Assembly: GCA_024138025.1 (NCBI GenBank)
Contig: JAMXBD010000395.1
Span: 558,001 to 622,000 of the forward strand
DNA length: 64,000 nucleotides
DNA from: Combretum micranthum
Lineage: Eukaryota > Streptophyta > Magnoliopsida > Myrtales > Combretaceae
Direction: 5' to 3'
Positions within the stretch are counted from its first letter, which is position 1. Each line of letters starts with the position of its first letter. Shown here piece after piece: positions 12,203 through 24,700 of the stretch. A program made the translations under genes and the position numbers. The notes beneath the pieces are model-generated. The model worked only from the letters and a program-made list of their open reading frames with translations, had not been told where the DNA came from and made no database searches.

Positions 12203-13479
12203 TTAAGTATCTAAGCTTCTGACAATTTAACAATTTCCACTGAGTACTGTCCATTCCTTTGTAATTTATTTGCACATCGGCGCACTTATGTTTGGAGTGT
12301 TGCTACTATCACGAGGGAAATTATCGCACCGTCCAATGAATATATAAGAAGGATTATCATTTTAGACCAGGACCAGGACATTTAAAGCAGATCAAATGTT
12401 TGCAATTAACGTATCAATCAAATATCCTCATGTGGGTGCGTTCTAAATTAAGGAAGCAACGGTCAGGAATAGCAGCTGAATAGATAAGAACATTTCTTGT
12501 CATTTTTCCAACCGCAATATCCTTTTATGGATTCGTCCTTACCGATGCAAATAAAAGATTTACTTGATATTATGGATTTGTTGGGATGATATGATTTTTA
12601 TTTGTGTTGGTATTTGTATTTAATCTGCATGTATCTTATTTATATTTTATTTATATTTAGTTTATTCAATTTATTTAATGATAAATATATATATGTATTT
12701 CATCTATATATTATATGTATCTGTAACCAACCCTTTTTGTAAACATGTTTCATAATAATACATATATTAGTCTTTCAGTGGGATAAACCAATTTTGAATT
12801 TTCCAACCCTTTTTGTAATTGGTAAAAAAAAAAGGAATAAAATAGGTAATTCTTAAAATAATTATCACTTATGATTTAAACATGTTATAATTTATAATAC
12901 CCACTGAATCTTTTCTCACATACTCGAATATAAATTGTTTGATGCGAGATAAATATATCAACAACACTTGTAATTCACTAGTATTTTATCAAGTATTGAA
13001 CACTAATCATATGTTGTATAATCTATGATTTGGGTATATAAAGACTTGGTTCAGAGAAAAGATTTCCCATCTTTTAATATATACCGATATCCAACACCAA
13101 GAAGCTAAGTAGAACTTTTGGATCCAAGACAAGAGTGAGTCATTCCGCATGCGGGAGAACAGTGGACATGGGGCAGTTTTGTACTTCCAAAACTTAGATA
13201 AATATAAAAATGCAAATGTTGGTGTCTTTTGTTAGATGTAGCATATGCTTATGTTTCCTTTTGTAGGAGCCGTAATATGATCCTCTGTCCAACCAAATAA
13301 TCCCCACAGGATTACATGTACAAGGCACCCATATGCACTTGCTCTCATGATTTGATCATTTAACAATCTCAATTTTTTATGAAAATGAAATCAAAACCCA
13401 ATACCACTTGAAAAGTAGCCCACTAGATTCTACCAGAACATCTGTTTAGTAATATGTTATTATCATCACAGCCCATTGG

Positions 13480-13512
<33 letters not shown>

Positions 13513-16440
13513 CCATATATATATATATATGAAAATTTCTTGAATGATCATAATGGTGTGAAAAATGACTTTTGGCATCGTTTCCAATTAAGGATCTCAA
13601 CTTTTGGTTTTATATAAAATTTTGTCCTTTTGATTTTAATAATTGGTATGTTAACTATATTAATGATGTGACTATGATTGAATATAAATATGACCTATTA
13701 AATAACTGAAGGATTAGCGTTAAAATATATAACAAGGACACAAAATTTTCTTGATTTCATGCAGTTCAATCTTATACATTTTAATAATTATGCCGGAAAA
13801 GGTGAAGCAATTTATAGGGGAGATCTAGTGGTATAATATTTAATATGCATTTTGCATCTGCTCTTGCCATTCCTTTTAATAACTACAAAAATTCTAATTG
13901 GTGTAGAAAATCATATATAAATTATATCTCGACAGCTATTAAACTTTCATGATTATACTAACAATTACGATTTCTTTGATCACAATTATAACCTAACTAA
14001 ATGACTTTATACTTTTTAGTTTTATAAAATGCACAGACCACCCTTATTATGTTTATTATGAATATCTCTTGATAAGTTCAAAGGTGGGCTCAGAAGGTGC
14101 TGGGAGGGTATGAGTGTAAAATCATAGACTGTTGAAAGTTTTATTTGAAAAAAATCGGTTAAATTCATAATAAAATAATTTTCGTTTCATTTTCCTTCTA
14201 ATAAAGAAACAAACTATCTGCCTCCGAAACTAATTGAGACTCCTTTCCAAGTCAGAAAACTTATGATAAAAATATTACAATAGAAAGAGGTGTAATTAAT
14301 AACTAATAATTTATTATATAAAAAGGAAAACTCCTTTTTTTTTTTATTTTGTTGTCTTTTACATTATTTGTAAAACACATTATTCAAATCAATTAAAAAC
14401 TGAAGATTTACTTGTACCAAGTGAAATAGTTAAGAATTTATTTTAGTACCATCACATGGTAATACCATGTCAATTATCTTTATTTGATAATAGTTTTACA
14501 ATAAAAACTAATTTCTTTCTCTATAACGAACCTTATATATTTTTTACCACATGGAATAAAACTTTGGATGAAAGCCCTAATAGATAAACATGAAGTAAAG
14601 TTCGTTTACACCTTATAATAGTAGGCACTCCTAAAAAAGCATCTTATATCTTATTTACCATTATGGATGATGTAAAACCAAAAATGCTATAGCAAAATTG
14701 CGACGTTATAGCTAAATTCAAAAAATTCATTTCAAGGTGCCCTTGGACAATCTTCAAGGGTTGTTATGAATCTTAGTCCAAAGTCGGTACCTTTATTATA
14801 GGGTGAAGGTGACATAATCCTAGGGTCCAAGAATTTTTCAAGTTGCCAAGGCTTAGCCAATAATCAATCATTTGGGAACCTTCTCAGATGTAAACATGGT
14901 GACGAGATAACAACAAAGTTTGAAGTGTGAACTTGAACTGCTACGTTTCAATTTACACGGCAAATAGTCCCACTTTATGACACCACACGCCAGATTGACA
15001 GTGAATAATATACACATATATCATTCCAATGTTGTTGATAATTCTCTGTCGACAGTGGGGAAAAGAAAAAATTGATATTAGGGAAATTTTTATGTTGGGG
15101 AATGGGTACGGGAAGTTCAACAACTTTTAGGATTTGTATCAACCGAATCGTTGAAGTTATTATGGCATTTTTACTGAATTGAAATATGGAATTAAGTCGT
15201 CAAATGTATAATTTTAGTATGAGCTTTTTTACCGGAACGGAATATATCATATGGTGTGACAAGACAATTAATTAAATATGGATAAAGTGAAAAGATGAGA
15301 CGAAGAAAGCTAATAGAAAGATTAAATGGAAGTGACGAAAGAAATTTGAAGGGAAAAAGAAGATGGTTTCACAAGTAAAATAAAATGTAAAAAACTAAAT
15401 TCTTTGTTTAGACCTTGATGTGATCTTTAGGAGTGAACATTTGACTGCATAATGTTTCTATCTTTTTATCTTTTTTTTTTTTTAATTTCTTTATCTTCTA
15501 CTTTAAGATTTTGAAAAATCAAATGGGAATGGAAGTCCATCAGATTATAATGGCAATTGATGGTCAAATATGCAGTTTTCTCCTGATGAATCTTTTCATA
15601 GGCTTGTTGTATATTCAAACTTATAAAGAGTACTTTTGGGTGTATGATTCTACTTGAGAAAGATTAAAAGCCATAAACTAGTCATCAAACAATATTTGCT
15701 CTAATTCTATTATATCAAAATCTCTTTTAATTTTTCCCAGTCCATAAGCTTGACTCCTTAAATCCTAACACTAGTCTAAGAAATCAGGTTTAGCTTGTCA
15801 CTGAGATTAAAATCTAAAATTTCATAAATCATGTTAGTTCTTCTACAACGAACAAGGTTAAGTTTAGATTTATAACACTACAAGAAAGGAAAAGGAGAGA
15901 CCTTATAAGATAAGTCATAGGGCATTCAAATATTTTCTTATATAAAAAAAAAAATAATTTAGTTATAGACCATTCTAGGAAGGACTAATGGATAATTCCT
16001 ACTTTCGAAAATAATTTAACCGTGGTTAGACGGTCAAGGATGGAAGTGAACATAGCGGATGCAATAAATAATCAAATAAATAAAAAGTTATCTAATTTGC
16101 TTTTCAACATGCTCACATGAAGAATCTTCACGACAATGACCTTAGATTTCCATGAACCCAACTAGCAAAGCAAAGTTAACAATCCAATCTATTTTTGGTC
16201 CAAGACGAAAAGATCCCATATTTTATGGTTATGTTAAATGAATTTGGTCATAATTTTAAAAAAACTGCCCCTCTCTCTTCTATCGACTTATAATAATAAT
16301 CAATTAATCATCATCCGCAAGAGGCCAACTGGTAACTATAACGACATAAATATTAACAAGACTTGAAAAATCCTATGTGGGTCCCCCAAATGTTTAATAT
16401 GCTTGCCAGCAAAGACCAAGAAAAATTTGGCTCCCAAATT
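12203..16440. other. Intergenic DNA upstream of the ERF gene
   Basis: This mostly AT-rich stretch includes a weak member of the GGGTTTGTTTGG MITE family around 12575-12740, a compound (CT)n(AT)n microsatellite at 13480-13530, and an isolated CACTACAAGAAA at 15876-15887 resembling a CACTA terminus without a clear partner. I see no coding exon. The last kilobase would hold the distal promoter of the ERF gene. Confidence 0.5.
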
Positions 16441-16446
16441 GCCCTC

Positions 16447-16453
16447 TATAAAT
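16447..16453 (+). promoter_or_regulatory. TATA box of the ERF gene
   Basis: TATAAAT lies 151 bp upstream of the ATG at 16604. A start site about 30 bp downstream would give a leader of roughly 125 nt, which is C- and A-rich and pyrimidine-patched as plant leaders often are. It is the only good TATA match close to the gene. Confidence 0.65.
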
Positions 16454-16603
16454 GTCGTCTAACCCAACTTCAAGGACCCCCCTCTCCTCACCACAACACA
16501 ACACAAAAACATCAAACCACATTTTTCCCATAACCATCTCCATCAAAAACATCTTTGGAGGACTTTTCTCAAAGCAAAACTTCCCCTTTTTCCCACATCG
16601 ATC

Positions 16604-17287
16604 ATGGCTAGGCCACAACAGCGTTATAAAGGCGTTAGACAAAGGCATTGGGGTTCTTGGGTCTCCGAAATTCGTCATCCTTTGTTGTAAGTTTAGTCTA
16701 CATTATAATTTTAATATGTTATAATTCCGCATTGTGATTATGATGTCACATTTAGTATCTGAATTGACGGGAAACGTTTTATATATTTCAGGAAGACTAG
16801 GATTTGGTTAGGAACATTTGAAACGGCCGAGGATGCGGCCCGAGCCTATGATGAGGCAGCTAGGCTCATGTGTGGACCAAGGGCCAGGACTAATTTCCCA
16901 TACAATCCCAACGCACCACAATCGTCTTCCTCAAAGCTTTTATCCGCAACTTTGACGGCTAAGTTGCATAGGTGCTATATGGCTTCATTGCAACTAACCA
17001 AATCCACAATGCAAGAGGCTCAAAAGCCACCAATTACACATGCCATTTCCAATAACCACATCAATGTTAAGACAAGTGAAATGGGTATGCTTATGCCACA
17101 GAAAAAGCAAGTGATTATGCCAAAACAAGAGCCATGGGACAGTTTCCTGTTCAGTGGAGTCAAAGTAGAGGAAATAAACGTGGACAATCAGGAATTCAAA
17201 CCACTTGAAGATCATCATATTGAGCAAATGATTGAGGAATTGCTCGATTATGGCTCGATTGAGTTATGTTCCGGAATTAGTTCCTAG
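16604..17287 (+). CDS. AP2/ERF transcription factor, SHINE/WIN clade, two exons
   Basis: Exon 1 is 16604-16686 and exon 2 is 16792-17287, giving a 192-residue protein. The intron (16687-16791, 105 bp) has a GTAAGT donor and a TTTCAG acceptor and interrupts the AP2 domain after the HPLL segment, the intron position I know for SHN genes. Residues 8-67 form a single AP2/ERF DNA-binding domain with the block [10 protein letters not shown], then [27 protein letters not shown] and NFP. A middle motif (about 78-90) and a C-terminal acidic/hydrophobic block ending IELC (about 171-187) are those of SHINE proteins, which are usually about 185-200 residues. Members act in the nucleus as activators of cutin and wax genes in the epidermis. 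One oddity is Ser21 in the WVxEIR stretch, where relatives I know have Ala. The start is fixed by the domain beginning only seven residues later. Clade assignment is strong; the exact orthologue is not determinable. Confidence 0.93.
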
Positions 17288-19019
17288 ACAAAGTTGGATG
17301 GTCCTATAAACACCCGAGACAGCACGAATTCTATATATCTACGTAAAAGGACTATTTATTTGGATGAAACACGTAATATGGTCCTACAACCGTATTTAGC
17401 TATCTTCTAGGTATGCAATTTTTAGTACTAAATATCTAGACCCACGTTTTGTTTACGTTAAATTTAGTCATTTATCCGCTAGGGTAATACCTGGCATCAT
17501 CCAATTTGACATCTGACCTTTTCGGAGCTTTTTCATGTGTTTTGGGATCATATCTCATTTTCTAGAACAATTAGTTCTGCTATATGTACAGTGTATTATG
17601 ATGTTATTATTCAAGAAGCATGAAACTTACTATAATATATGCTATATTGTCATTCTATAGTTGTACTTTGTTTTCAATTTAAGGAACCAATTTATGAGTT
17701 CATCTACTGTTCTTTTCTAGCTATTCACAGTTATGATCGTTTTTCTTTTTTCCCTCTAATGGTAGTTGAAAAAGAAATTACTTTTAAATTGTGATTATTT
17801 ATGATGTATTTGATATGTTGGTTTAACATCGGTTTGACATCTATTTCATATTTGTTTCAATAGAGATTATATGTCAAAAACAGATATAAAAAATAGATAT
17901 TTTTATTTATAAACAGACTTTACAAATCAGATATAAATAAGATACACATGCAAATAAGACCATCCAAACAAACCAGCTAAAATTTTATGAAGATTATCCC
18001 CTTACTTCTAAAAACCATATATGAACATGTTAAACCATCCCTAAAATTTTAACATCATTACAAAATGACTAATGAATAGAATCAAACTTATAATTTTAGC
18101 AACAATTTAAGATATGTGCATACTTTCAAGAGTTATGGAGAAACCCATGCACTTCATACAAATTTAAGGTTCTACCAGCATTTATTATAAGAAATTGTGA
18201 TTTTTTTCGATCGTATAAAGCTTTTGCCAATTTCTAACATATTTATGATTACTTCATGTCTAATACTTTATTCTAATTGATTGATTTTAATAATTAAGTT
18301 TTATGTTGCCTAATAAGACATGTCTATCTAAAAAGTATAATGTCCCGTGATAGATAGATGACAATAATGAAAACAAAACTAAAGCCAAGTTTTAGACTTG
18401 CACTAGGAAGTCTGTGGAAGGAGAGTTTCTGAACAAAAATTTATGATAGCCATTTTCTTCTTCTTCTTCACAGGTTTACTGTTGCAGAAACTGACAGGAC
18501 ATAAATTCACATGACTTTGCATTCACATCGTTGGACTTTTTGGGAAAATTTTGAAAATTTGATGTCTTCAAGATAAAAAATAAAATGTGAAAGGGACATC
18601 CATGTCTATTCCATGTAACCTTCATTGTATGATCACTGGTCAGGATTTATAGGATTTCTATTTCTGGAGCGCATTTGGTTGGGGGAAAAAAATAAGTTTC
18701 TCTTGAAAATGACCTAGCTAAGTGGTGAGAGGAAACTGCTGGATAAACCGGGTAAAATATTTCAAATCTCAATTCTTTTTTTTTCTTTACATTATTTTTT
18801 CTTTTATTTATATATATATATTATCATCAATTATAAAAATAAAAATAATTGGAATTGGAATGGGAGTAACTAAGACGTCAGTCGTCATAATAGATGAAAC
18901 TGGAGCTCAAAAGCAACATTTTTCATTTCCACTACCAAAACACCAATTTGTAGTCAAATTGGGGGTTCTCTTGTTATTGTATGATTTGTCAGATCTCCAA
19001 TAAATTGGTATTGGTGTTT
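17288..19019. other. 3' flank of the ERF gene and intergenic DNA
   Basis: This holds the 3' untranslated region, with no single clear poly(A) signal, then AT-rich intergenic DNA. A member of the GGGTTTGTTTGG MITE family is at about 17815-17980. An 93-codon frame at 18722-19003 is low-complexity, starts at a GTG and is not credible as a gene. Confidence 0.5.
17815..17980. mobile_element. Member of the GGGTTTGTTTGG MITE family
   Basis: The right end reads GACCATCCAAACAAACCAGC, the inverse of the family terminus, and the left end has TTGGTTTAACATCGG. The interior has AACAGATATAAAAAATAGATA and ATCAGATATAAATAAGATAC, shared with the other copies. It lies about 530 bp downstream of the ERF stop codon. 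No reliable target duplication was found. Confidence 0.45.
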
Positions 19020-19775
19020 CGGGTGCAAACGGACCGAGTCGACCTGAGCCGAACCAAGCTAGACATTTAAAGGCTCGGGCTTGACTTGTTCAATAAATTA
19101 ACGAGCTCGGGTTAAGTTGGGCTTTTAATGAGCTTAAAATGTATAAGCTCAAGTACAAATCCGTTAAGGATTTGTAGGTCCGAGCTCAACTTGGTAGAGC
19201 TGTTTAGTTAAAGAGTATGAGCTCGGCTCGTTTACGTAAATAATTATACATATAACTATGTTTACAATATTAGATTAAAATGTCAAAGTTTAAGTACTTA
19301 CATAATTAATTATACATATAACAATTTAGTACCTTAAAAAACCTTTTACATGCATCTAGTACCTCCATCATATTCGTAAAAAACACTACATGATGACGTT
19401 AGATAATTTGATGGAAGTACTATTGACATGGACGAAAAGTTTTTTCAAGTAGTAAATTGATTAATTTTAAAGTTCTGGTACTTAATTACAAATTTTGCCA
19501 CACTTAGGTATCATTCAAGACATTAATACTTTATTAAAAATTATTTTAATTTTATTAACATCTAAACTTAACATGGACTTAAATAGCAATGATACCTACT
19601 TGAACTTGATTAGGCTTGTAAACTTATCGAGTTAAATATTATAAAGATCAAACTCAAGTCAATAAACTACTTTGTAGCTTGTGCTCGGAGTTTATCTCAA
19701 CTATTCGCAAATTGAACTTAAATAAAATCTAAGCTGATCAAATGGTTTGTGAAATGACTTTGTTTATTTACACCT
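19020..19775. mobile_element. hAT-like element, about 756 bp, with a nested fold-back
   Basis: The left end reads CGGGTGCAAACGGACC and the right end reads TTTGTTTATTTACACCT, an approximate inversion. Subterminal regions are rich in GAGCTC/AGCTCG motifs (GAGCTCGGG, AGGCTCGGGC), a common arrangement in plant hAT non-autonomous elements. The middle (about 19280-19510) is itself an imperfect palindrome with AAGTTTAAGTACTTA inverted near 19460-19495, so it may be a second, nested MITE. No convincing 8 bp duplication was found. Confidence 0.5.
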
Positions 19776-19903
19776 AGTTAGGATTCATAACTTCTTGCAT
19801 TGGCTTATTTAATAACTACATAATCTAGTAAATTGGTTAAGGAAAAGGTTACAAATTTCAATAATTAGCTAGACCATCACTAGCTTATTTTATTAAATCT
19901 TTG

Positions 19904-20539
19904 TAAAGGTGTTCACGGTTTGATTAACCAGTCCGTAACCCTATTTTTTGAACCTAACTATAATGATCAATATTTTAATATCCCGATCCTTAACCGGTCC
20001 ATTATAAATGGTTAACCTTTTTTTTATTAATTTTTTTTCAGGTTTTTACTTTTTAATCATTTAATGTAATGGTTTCAATAAATCAAATTGATAGTCTAAA
20101 CAAACCTTATTTTTTAGCATTTATCATAGAGTTAGTCTTTAAATTATTATATATATTACAAGAGCCAAAAAAAAAAAAATCAAATTAAGGAAAAGGGAAA
20201 AAACAAGCCTTTTGATATATCATCATCTACAAAATCAAACCAAATCAATTACCACATTAACTCCCATTAAATATAGGACATAACATAGTACTTCAATTAA
20301 AATCTAAGGAGCATTAACATATGCAAATGTTATGTATTTATAAATTATATATATAATATTTATATATATTGAAATGGTTAATCGTTAACCATAAATTTTT
20401 TATAGTAACAAACCGAAATCTAAACAAAAAAAAAATAAAATAAAAACCATAATCCTAAACCAAAACCAACGGACTGATTAAACATATTTTTTGGATATGT
20501 TTTCTTATTTCGGTTGTATCTGTTTTTTTCACACCCCTG
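19904..20539. mobile_element. Non-autonomous hAT-like element, 636 bp
   Basis: The left end TAAAGGTGTTCACGG and the inverted right end CAGGGGTGTGAAAAA agree at most positions. The flanking 8-mers AATCTTTG (19896-19903) and AATCTATG (20540-20547) match at seven of eight positions. The interior is AT-rich with GGTTAACC-type subterminal motifs like those of the 11119 element. It has no coding capacity. Confidence 0.75.
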
Positions 20540-20547
20540 AATCTATG

Positions 20548-23476
20548 ACAGTAAACTACTAACTTGCCTCATAAGTATAGTTAGAGATTGCTAAACATTT
20601 TCCAGAAAAAAAAAAAATTTAGAAAAAGTATATTTCAAGAGAAATCTCATTAAGACCCTGTCTTTTAAAAAATCACAATAGCTAAATTATAGAAACTCAT
20701 TGAGTCTCGTCACATTTTATTGTAAAGGTCTAATCTTTTTATGAAGTATATATTATATGATTGAATTAGTACCAATAAATGCTCCTTAAGATTAAAAAGG
20801 TGTTTGGATCATTTATCAATTGCTAAAAGAGGAAATTTATTTGTGATTGTGGTTAGAGCTACCTATAAAGTATGTTGAACCGTTTGGTTATAGTTATGTA
20901 AGCTTGTCTATTTGAAAAATTTTTATATTCTTTTTTTATTATATTATATTATATTATATTAAATCTTAAGCTTAACATGATTTGAGTAAAAATTAACACA
21001 CACTTAAATTCCATTCAAATTTGATTAAATTTAAAAGTATATTGAATCAAATGACTTATAATCAATTTTGGTTCCATAAGTTGCTAAAGAAACTTGAACT
21101 CTAAGTTTTATTCATGTATACCTTAACTAGGTCCTAACTAGATCTTGAATAACTTGCATTTTATCTTGACTCATTTATACCTAATGCAGATCTGTGGGAA
21201 AATGACCCATCAATCTTTCGAGGATCTAGGGAAAGTTGGTACACTGTCCCACATATTAACAATCAAAATTTCTTAACAGTTCTACTTTGAGATGTAACAT
21301 ATCAAAAAGTTCAAAAAGGACTAAGGAATTAAATAATGGTATTAGTAATGCCTGTAGTAATGTTACCTAATAATTGAACATAGTAATTATTATATAAGCA
21401 CTGCCATTTATTAAACGTTACTTTTTCCACCAACATAGCCGGATAAATAAAATATTGGCAAATCATCCATGTATCTAAAACAGCTGGTTCCCACAAAATT
21501 TAGAGGAAGTATCATCGGATTTTAATTATGATTGCCTTCTTAATGAAGACATTACGGCCATTTATCTTACAACTGACATTGGTGACTGTTCTCAATTGTT
21601 TAAGGGAATAGTTACAACACAGAATAAGTGCGAATGCTTTCAAATACAAATAGAGAGCGTAATGCTAATTGAGAACAAACAATAAATACAAAGATTTATA
21701 CCCATTTTTCCATCGATAATGTGGCCTTGTTTTTCTTAATCTCATATCTACATTTTGCTAATTATCTTCTATTTTTCATTTTGTTTGCCCTCCCGATGTG
21801 GCATGTCTTCATTTTGTAAATGGGCGAGTCTTGGATCAGGTCTTTAAATTCCCCATTTTTTTTTTGTTTATTTATTAGTAATGTACTTTAATAAACAAAG
21901 TGAAAATGAAAGTATTTTTTATATGCATTATGTAAAATTTATACTTATAAGCAATCAAACATTTTCTCCTTTTAATTACTCCATATATAGCACAGAAACC
22001 TTGGTGTTTTGGGAGTCAATGAACAAATATTGCCCCAACAATGTTAATATGTATATAATAATAAAAAATAATAATTGTAAAATAGATGGATATGGTCTTT
22101 GCTTTAGATGTGTTGGTGTGATGTCCCATCTCCATCAAACAAACTCAATGATTGTTTTACCTGGTTGGGAATTGATTTTGCTCCCCACAACCATCATTCA
22201 CTAAAGTTGTTTTAATCTCCCATTATTTTGTTTTTCTACTTTTGATTCAGCAAAAGATGGTTAAATCATTGCATCTTGGTGAGTATACTATCATTAGCCA
22301 TTTGAATTATATAGGGACACCTCCGTATTCACCTGACACAAAGTGACACACATCCTTCACATACCTAAAAAAATGTAATCCAAGTTGACCAAAGCAAGAA
22401 CAAAAAGAGAAGAGAGATACTGCTTGATGTGAATAGGATTTACTATCCTAAAGCATGGCTATAATATGAAAAAAAAATTATAAAACGAAAAGTTAATGTC
22501 GTAAATAGTACATGAATTTTAACAAAATATATAATTAAGTAATTAAACTTTAAAATTAATCAATGTAGCATCTGAAAGAACTTTATATATACACCAATAA
22601 TATCTCAATTAAATTGACTAAAACCTTTTTTAACCAGTATGATGTAGCTATTATTGATGTACAAGAAAAATTATTATATGTACTGAGTTGATCGATTTTA
22701 AAATTTAGATAAATATCTAATAACATATTTTGTCAATGTTCATTTACCATTCACAATGCTGACCCCAAAAGAAAATGTAAGTAAGATGACATACAACATG
22801 AATAACATGGTGATCTACAAATATGACTATATTATAAGTTGATTATTTATTATTTCAATTCAATTTCGTATATTTCTAGCACCTATAAAGTTGATATGAG
22901 GAAAAACACGATGACCACTGGCTAACACAAATTTTCATCCTTACTTTCATATTCTCTATTATATTTAGACAATTCTTTAGATGTAAGTGATTGATTAGTA
23001 CCCAAAAAAAAAAAAAGAAAAAAAAGGAGTCCATATTACAATTTGCAGGAATGAGGTAACGGATTTATTCCATTTTAATAGGAGGGTAATGATGATTAGA
23101 TTGAACAATTTGGCCGCGCCTGACTAGACAGAATTTTTTTTTAATAAAGTTAAAAACTTTTTAAATATTATTATATTGTTTATATGTTGCAAGAAAGTAA
23201 TCGAAAAGGACTTTGTTAATATTAGCTGCACTGAGTGGTGAAATGTGGAAAAACTTTCCCGATGTAACAAAGGTGCAATCTTTTGTAACTACTCTAATCA
23301 TATGTTGTCTTATTATTGTATAACTTATGAGAGAGCAAATGTAAACATTGTTCTAGTATGCAAAAGCAAAACGAATATAAACTTAACCATTATTCGTGAA
23401 GTAGAAAATTTAGTTTGATTTTTTGATTTGATGTTTGCTATCTATAAATTGCTTCTTAGATAGGAATAGAATAAAA
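20548..23476. other. AT-rich intergenic DNA
   Basis: A pentanucleotide run (ATATT)n lies near 20936-20960. A probable fold-back MITE lies at about 22490-22740, with AAACTTTAAAATTAATCAATGT and its approximate inverse GATCGATTTTAAAATTTAG. The 107-codon frame at 21881-22204 is low-complexity and unrecognised. No gene is supported. Confidence 0.5.
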
Positions 23477-23650
23477 TGGGTTTGGTTTTCATTTGTATCA
23501 CATCTGCATCTGTATTTTATCTGTATCTAATATATTTATAAGTAAAAATATATATATTTTTCATCTGTATTTATTTCTTGATAAATATTGTTTAAAAATG
23601 ATAAAAATAAGATGTCAAAACAACTTAAATAAGATGAAACAAACAAACCC
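23477..23650. mobile_element. GGGTTTGTTTGG-family MITE, 174 bp
   Basis: The left end reads TGGGTTTGGTTTTCATTT and the right end GATGAAACAAACAAACCCA, a good terminal inverted repeat. The interior has tandem ATCTGTATTTTATCTGTATC. No matching 8 bp duplication is visible. It lies 29 bp from another copy at 23680. Confidence 0.65.
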
Positions 23651-23679
23651 ATAGTATTTTGTAAAGAATGTTATAAATA

Positions 23680-23911
23680 ATGGGTTTGTTTGGAAGGTCT
23701 GTTTTTTATCTATATCTGTATCTTTTTTAAAATGATATGTATAAATATGTCTGATTTGCATCTATATTTTATCTATATTTAATCTATTTGATCTTTTGAT
23801 AAGAACTGTCAACTTTTTTTTATCTATATCTATTTCTTGATAAATAATTTATTACAAAAAAGTTTGAAAAAAGTGTCTGTATCTGCCGGAAAATGCCAAA
23901 CAAACAGCCCA
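23680..23911. mobile_element. GGGTTTGTTTGG-family MITE, 232 bp, with 8 bp duplication
   Basis: The left end reads TGGGTTTGTTTGGAAGGTC and the right end GGAAAATGCCAAACAAACAGCCCA. The flanking 8-mers ATAAATAA (23672-23679) and ATAAATAT (23912-23919) match at seven of eight positions, supporting hAT-type insertion. The interior carries AT-rich TATCTATATCTGTATC repeats. This is the best-defined member of the family here. Confidence 0.75.
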
Positions 23912-24004
23912 ATAAATATAGATAATATATATGTAATTGGAAAAAGAAGTGATTGAAGAATGTACCAGTAATGAGGGCAGAGTGGAAAAATCACTCTGCC
24001 ATTA

Positions 24005-24700
24005 ACTAGAGATCGATACGATTCCAGAACCGAACCAAATCATAATCTTATCCACCGGTTCTAGGACTTGAAAATGACGAACTGTAACCTGAACTATCTC
24101 CTACTTTCTGGTCCGGTTCTGATTTTGGAACCATGGAACCATTTTTTTTTCAAGTAAAAAAAATTATATATTTTAATAAAATAAATTCTAAACTCAAAAT
24201 AATTAATTATTAGATCTGAAAGTGTTAAATTACATAGCCAAAATTTTAAAAAATTTTAAAAGTTTGTTTAGAATTCACATTTATTTATATACAAACACAA
24301 CTAATATTAGTTGTAATTAGTAATATGATATTACAAAATACTATAGAGGATAACAAAAAAATTACAATACAAAAAATAGTCTCATGTTATTGAGAAATGG
24401 ATTTTGCTTTTGGGAAAAAAATATATAAACTAAATTATATATAATTTTAAGTTATATTTATATGTATTATTGATAATAAAACAATATATATTGTAAATAG
24501 GTAATAAATTTAATTATTCATATGAAATAGTGTAGACATTAATAATTATATATTTAATATAATTTTTAAATTTTTTATTTAATTATTTTCTTTATTCTTT
24601 TCAGTGGAACAGGTTGGAACTAGTTGTAGAACCACCTAGAAATCGAAAAATTGACAATTCATTAGCTAGTTTTAGAACTGACCAACATGTCCGATTCTTA
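24005..24700. mobile_element. hAT-like element related to the 10256 element, inverted (copy B)
   Basis: Its left side (GATTCCAGAACCGAACC, then CTATCTCCTACTTTCTGGTC, then GATTTTGGAACC) matches the reverse complement of the right end of the 10256-10976 element block by block. The AT-rich core (AATAAATTCTAAACTCAAAA and following) is also shared in inverse orientation. The ends are more decayed and the exact boundaries are uncertain. Confidence 0.55.

Noticed and set aside
16394..16678. 94-codon frame on the minus strand overlapping the ERF promoter and exon 1
   Set aside because: It is the complement of the leader and first exon of a clearly recognisable AP2 gene, and has no motif of its own.
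18722..19003. 93-codon plus-strand frame
   Set aside because: It starts at a GTG, is low-complexity and hydrophobic from poly-T sequence, and runs to the edge of a transposon.
21881..22204. 107-codon plus-strand frame
   Set aside because: No recognisable domain, AT-rich codons throughout, and no promoter or intron signals around it.
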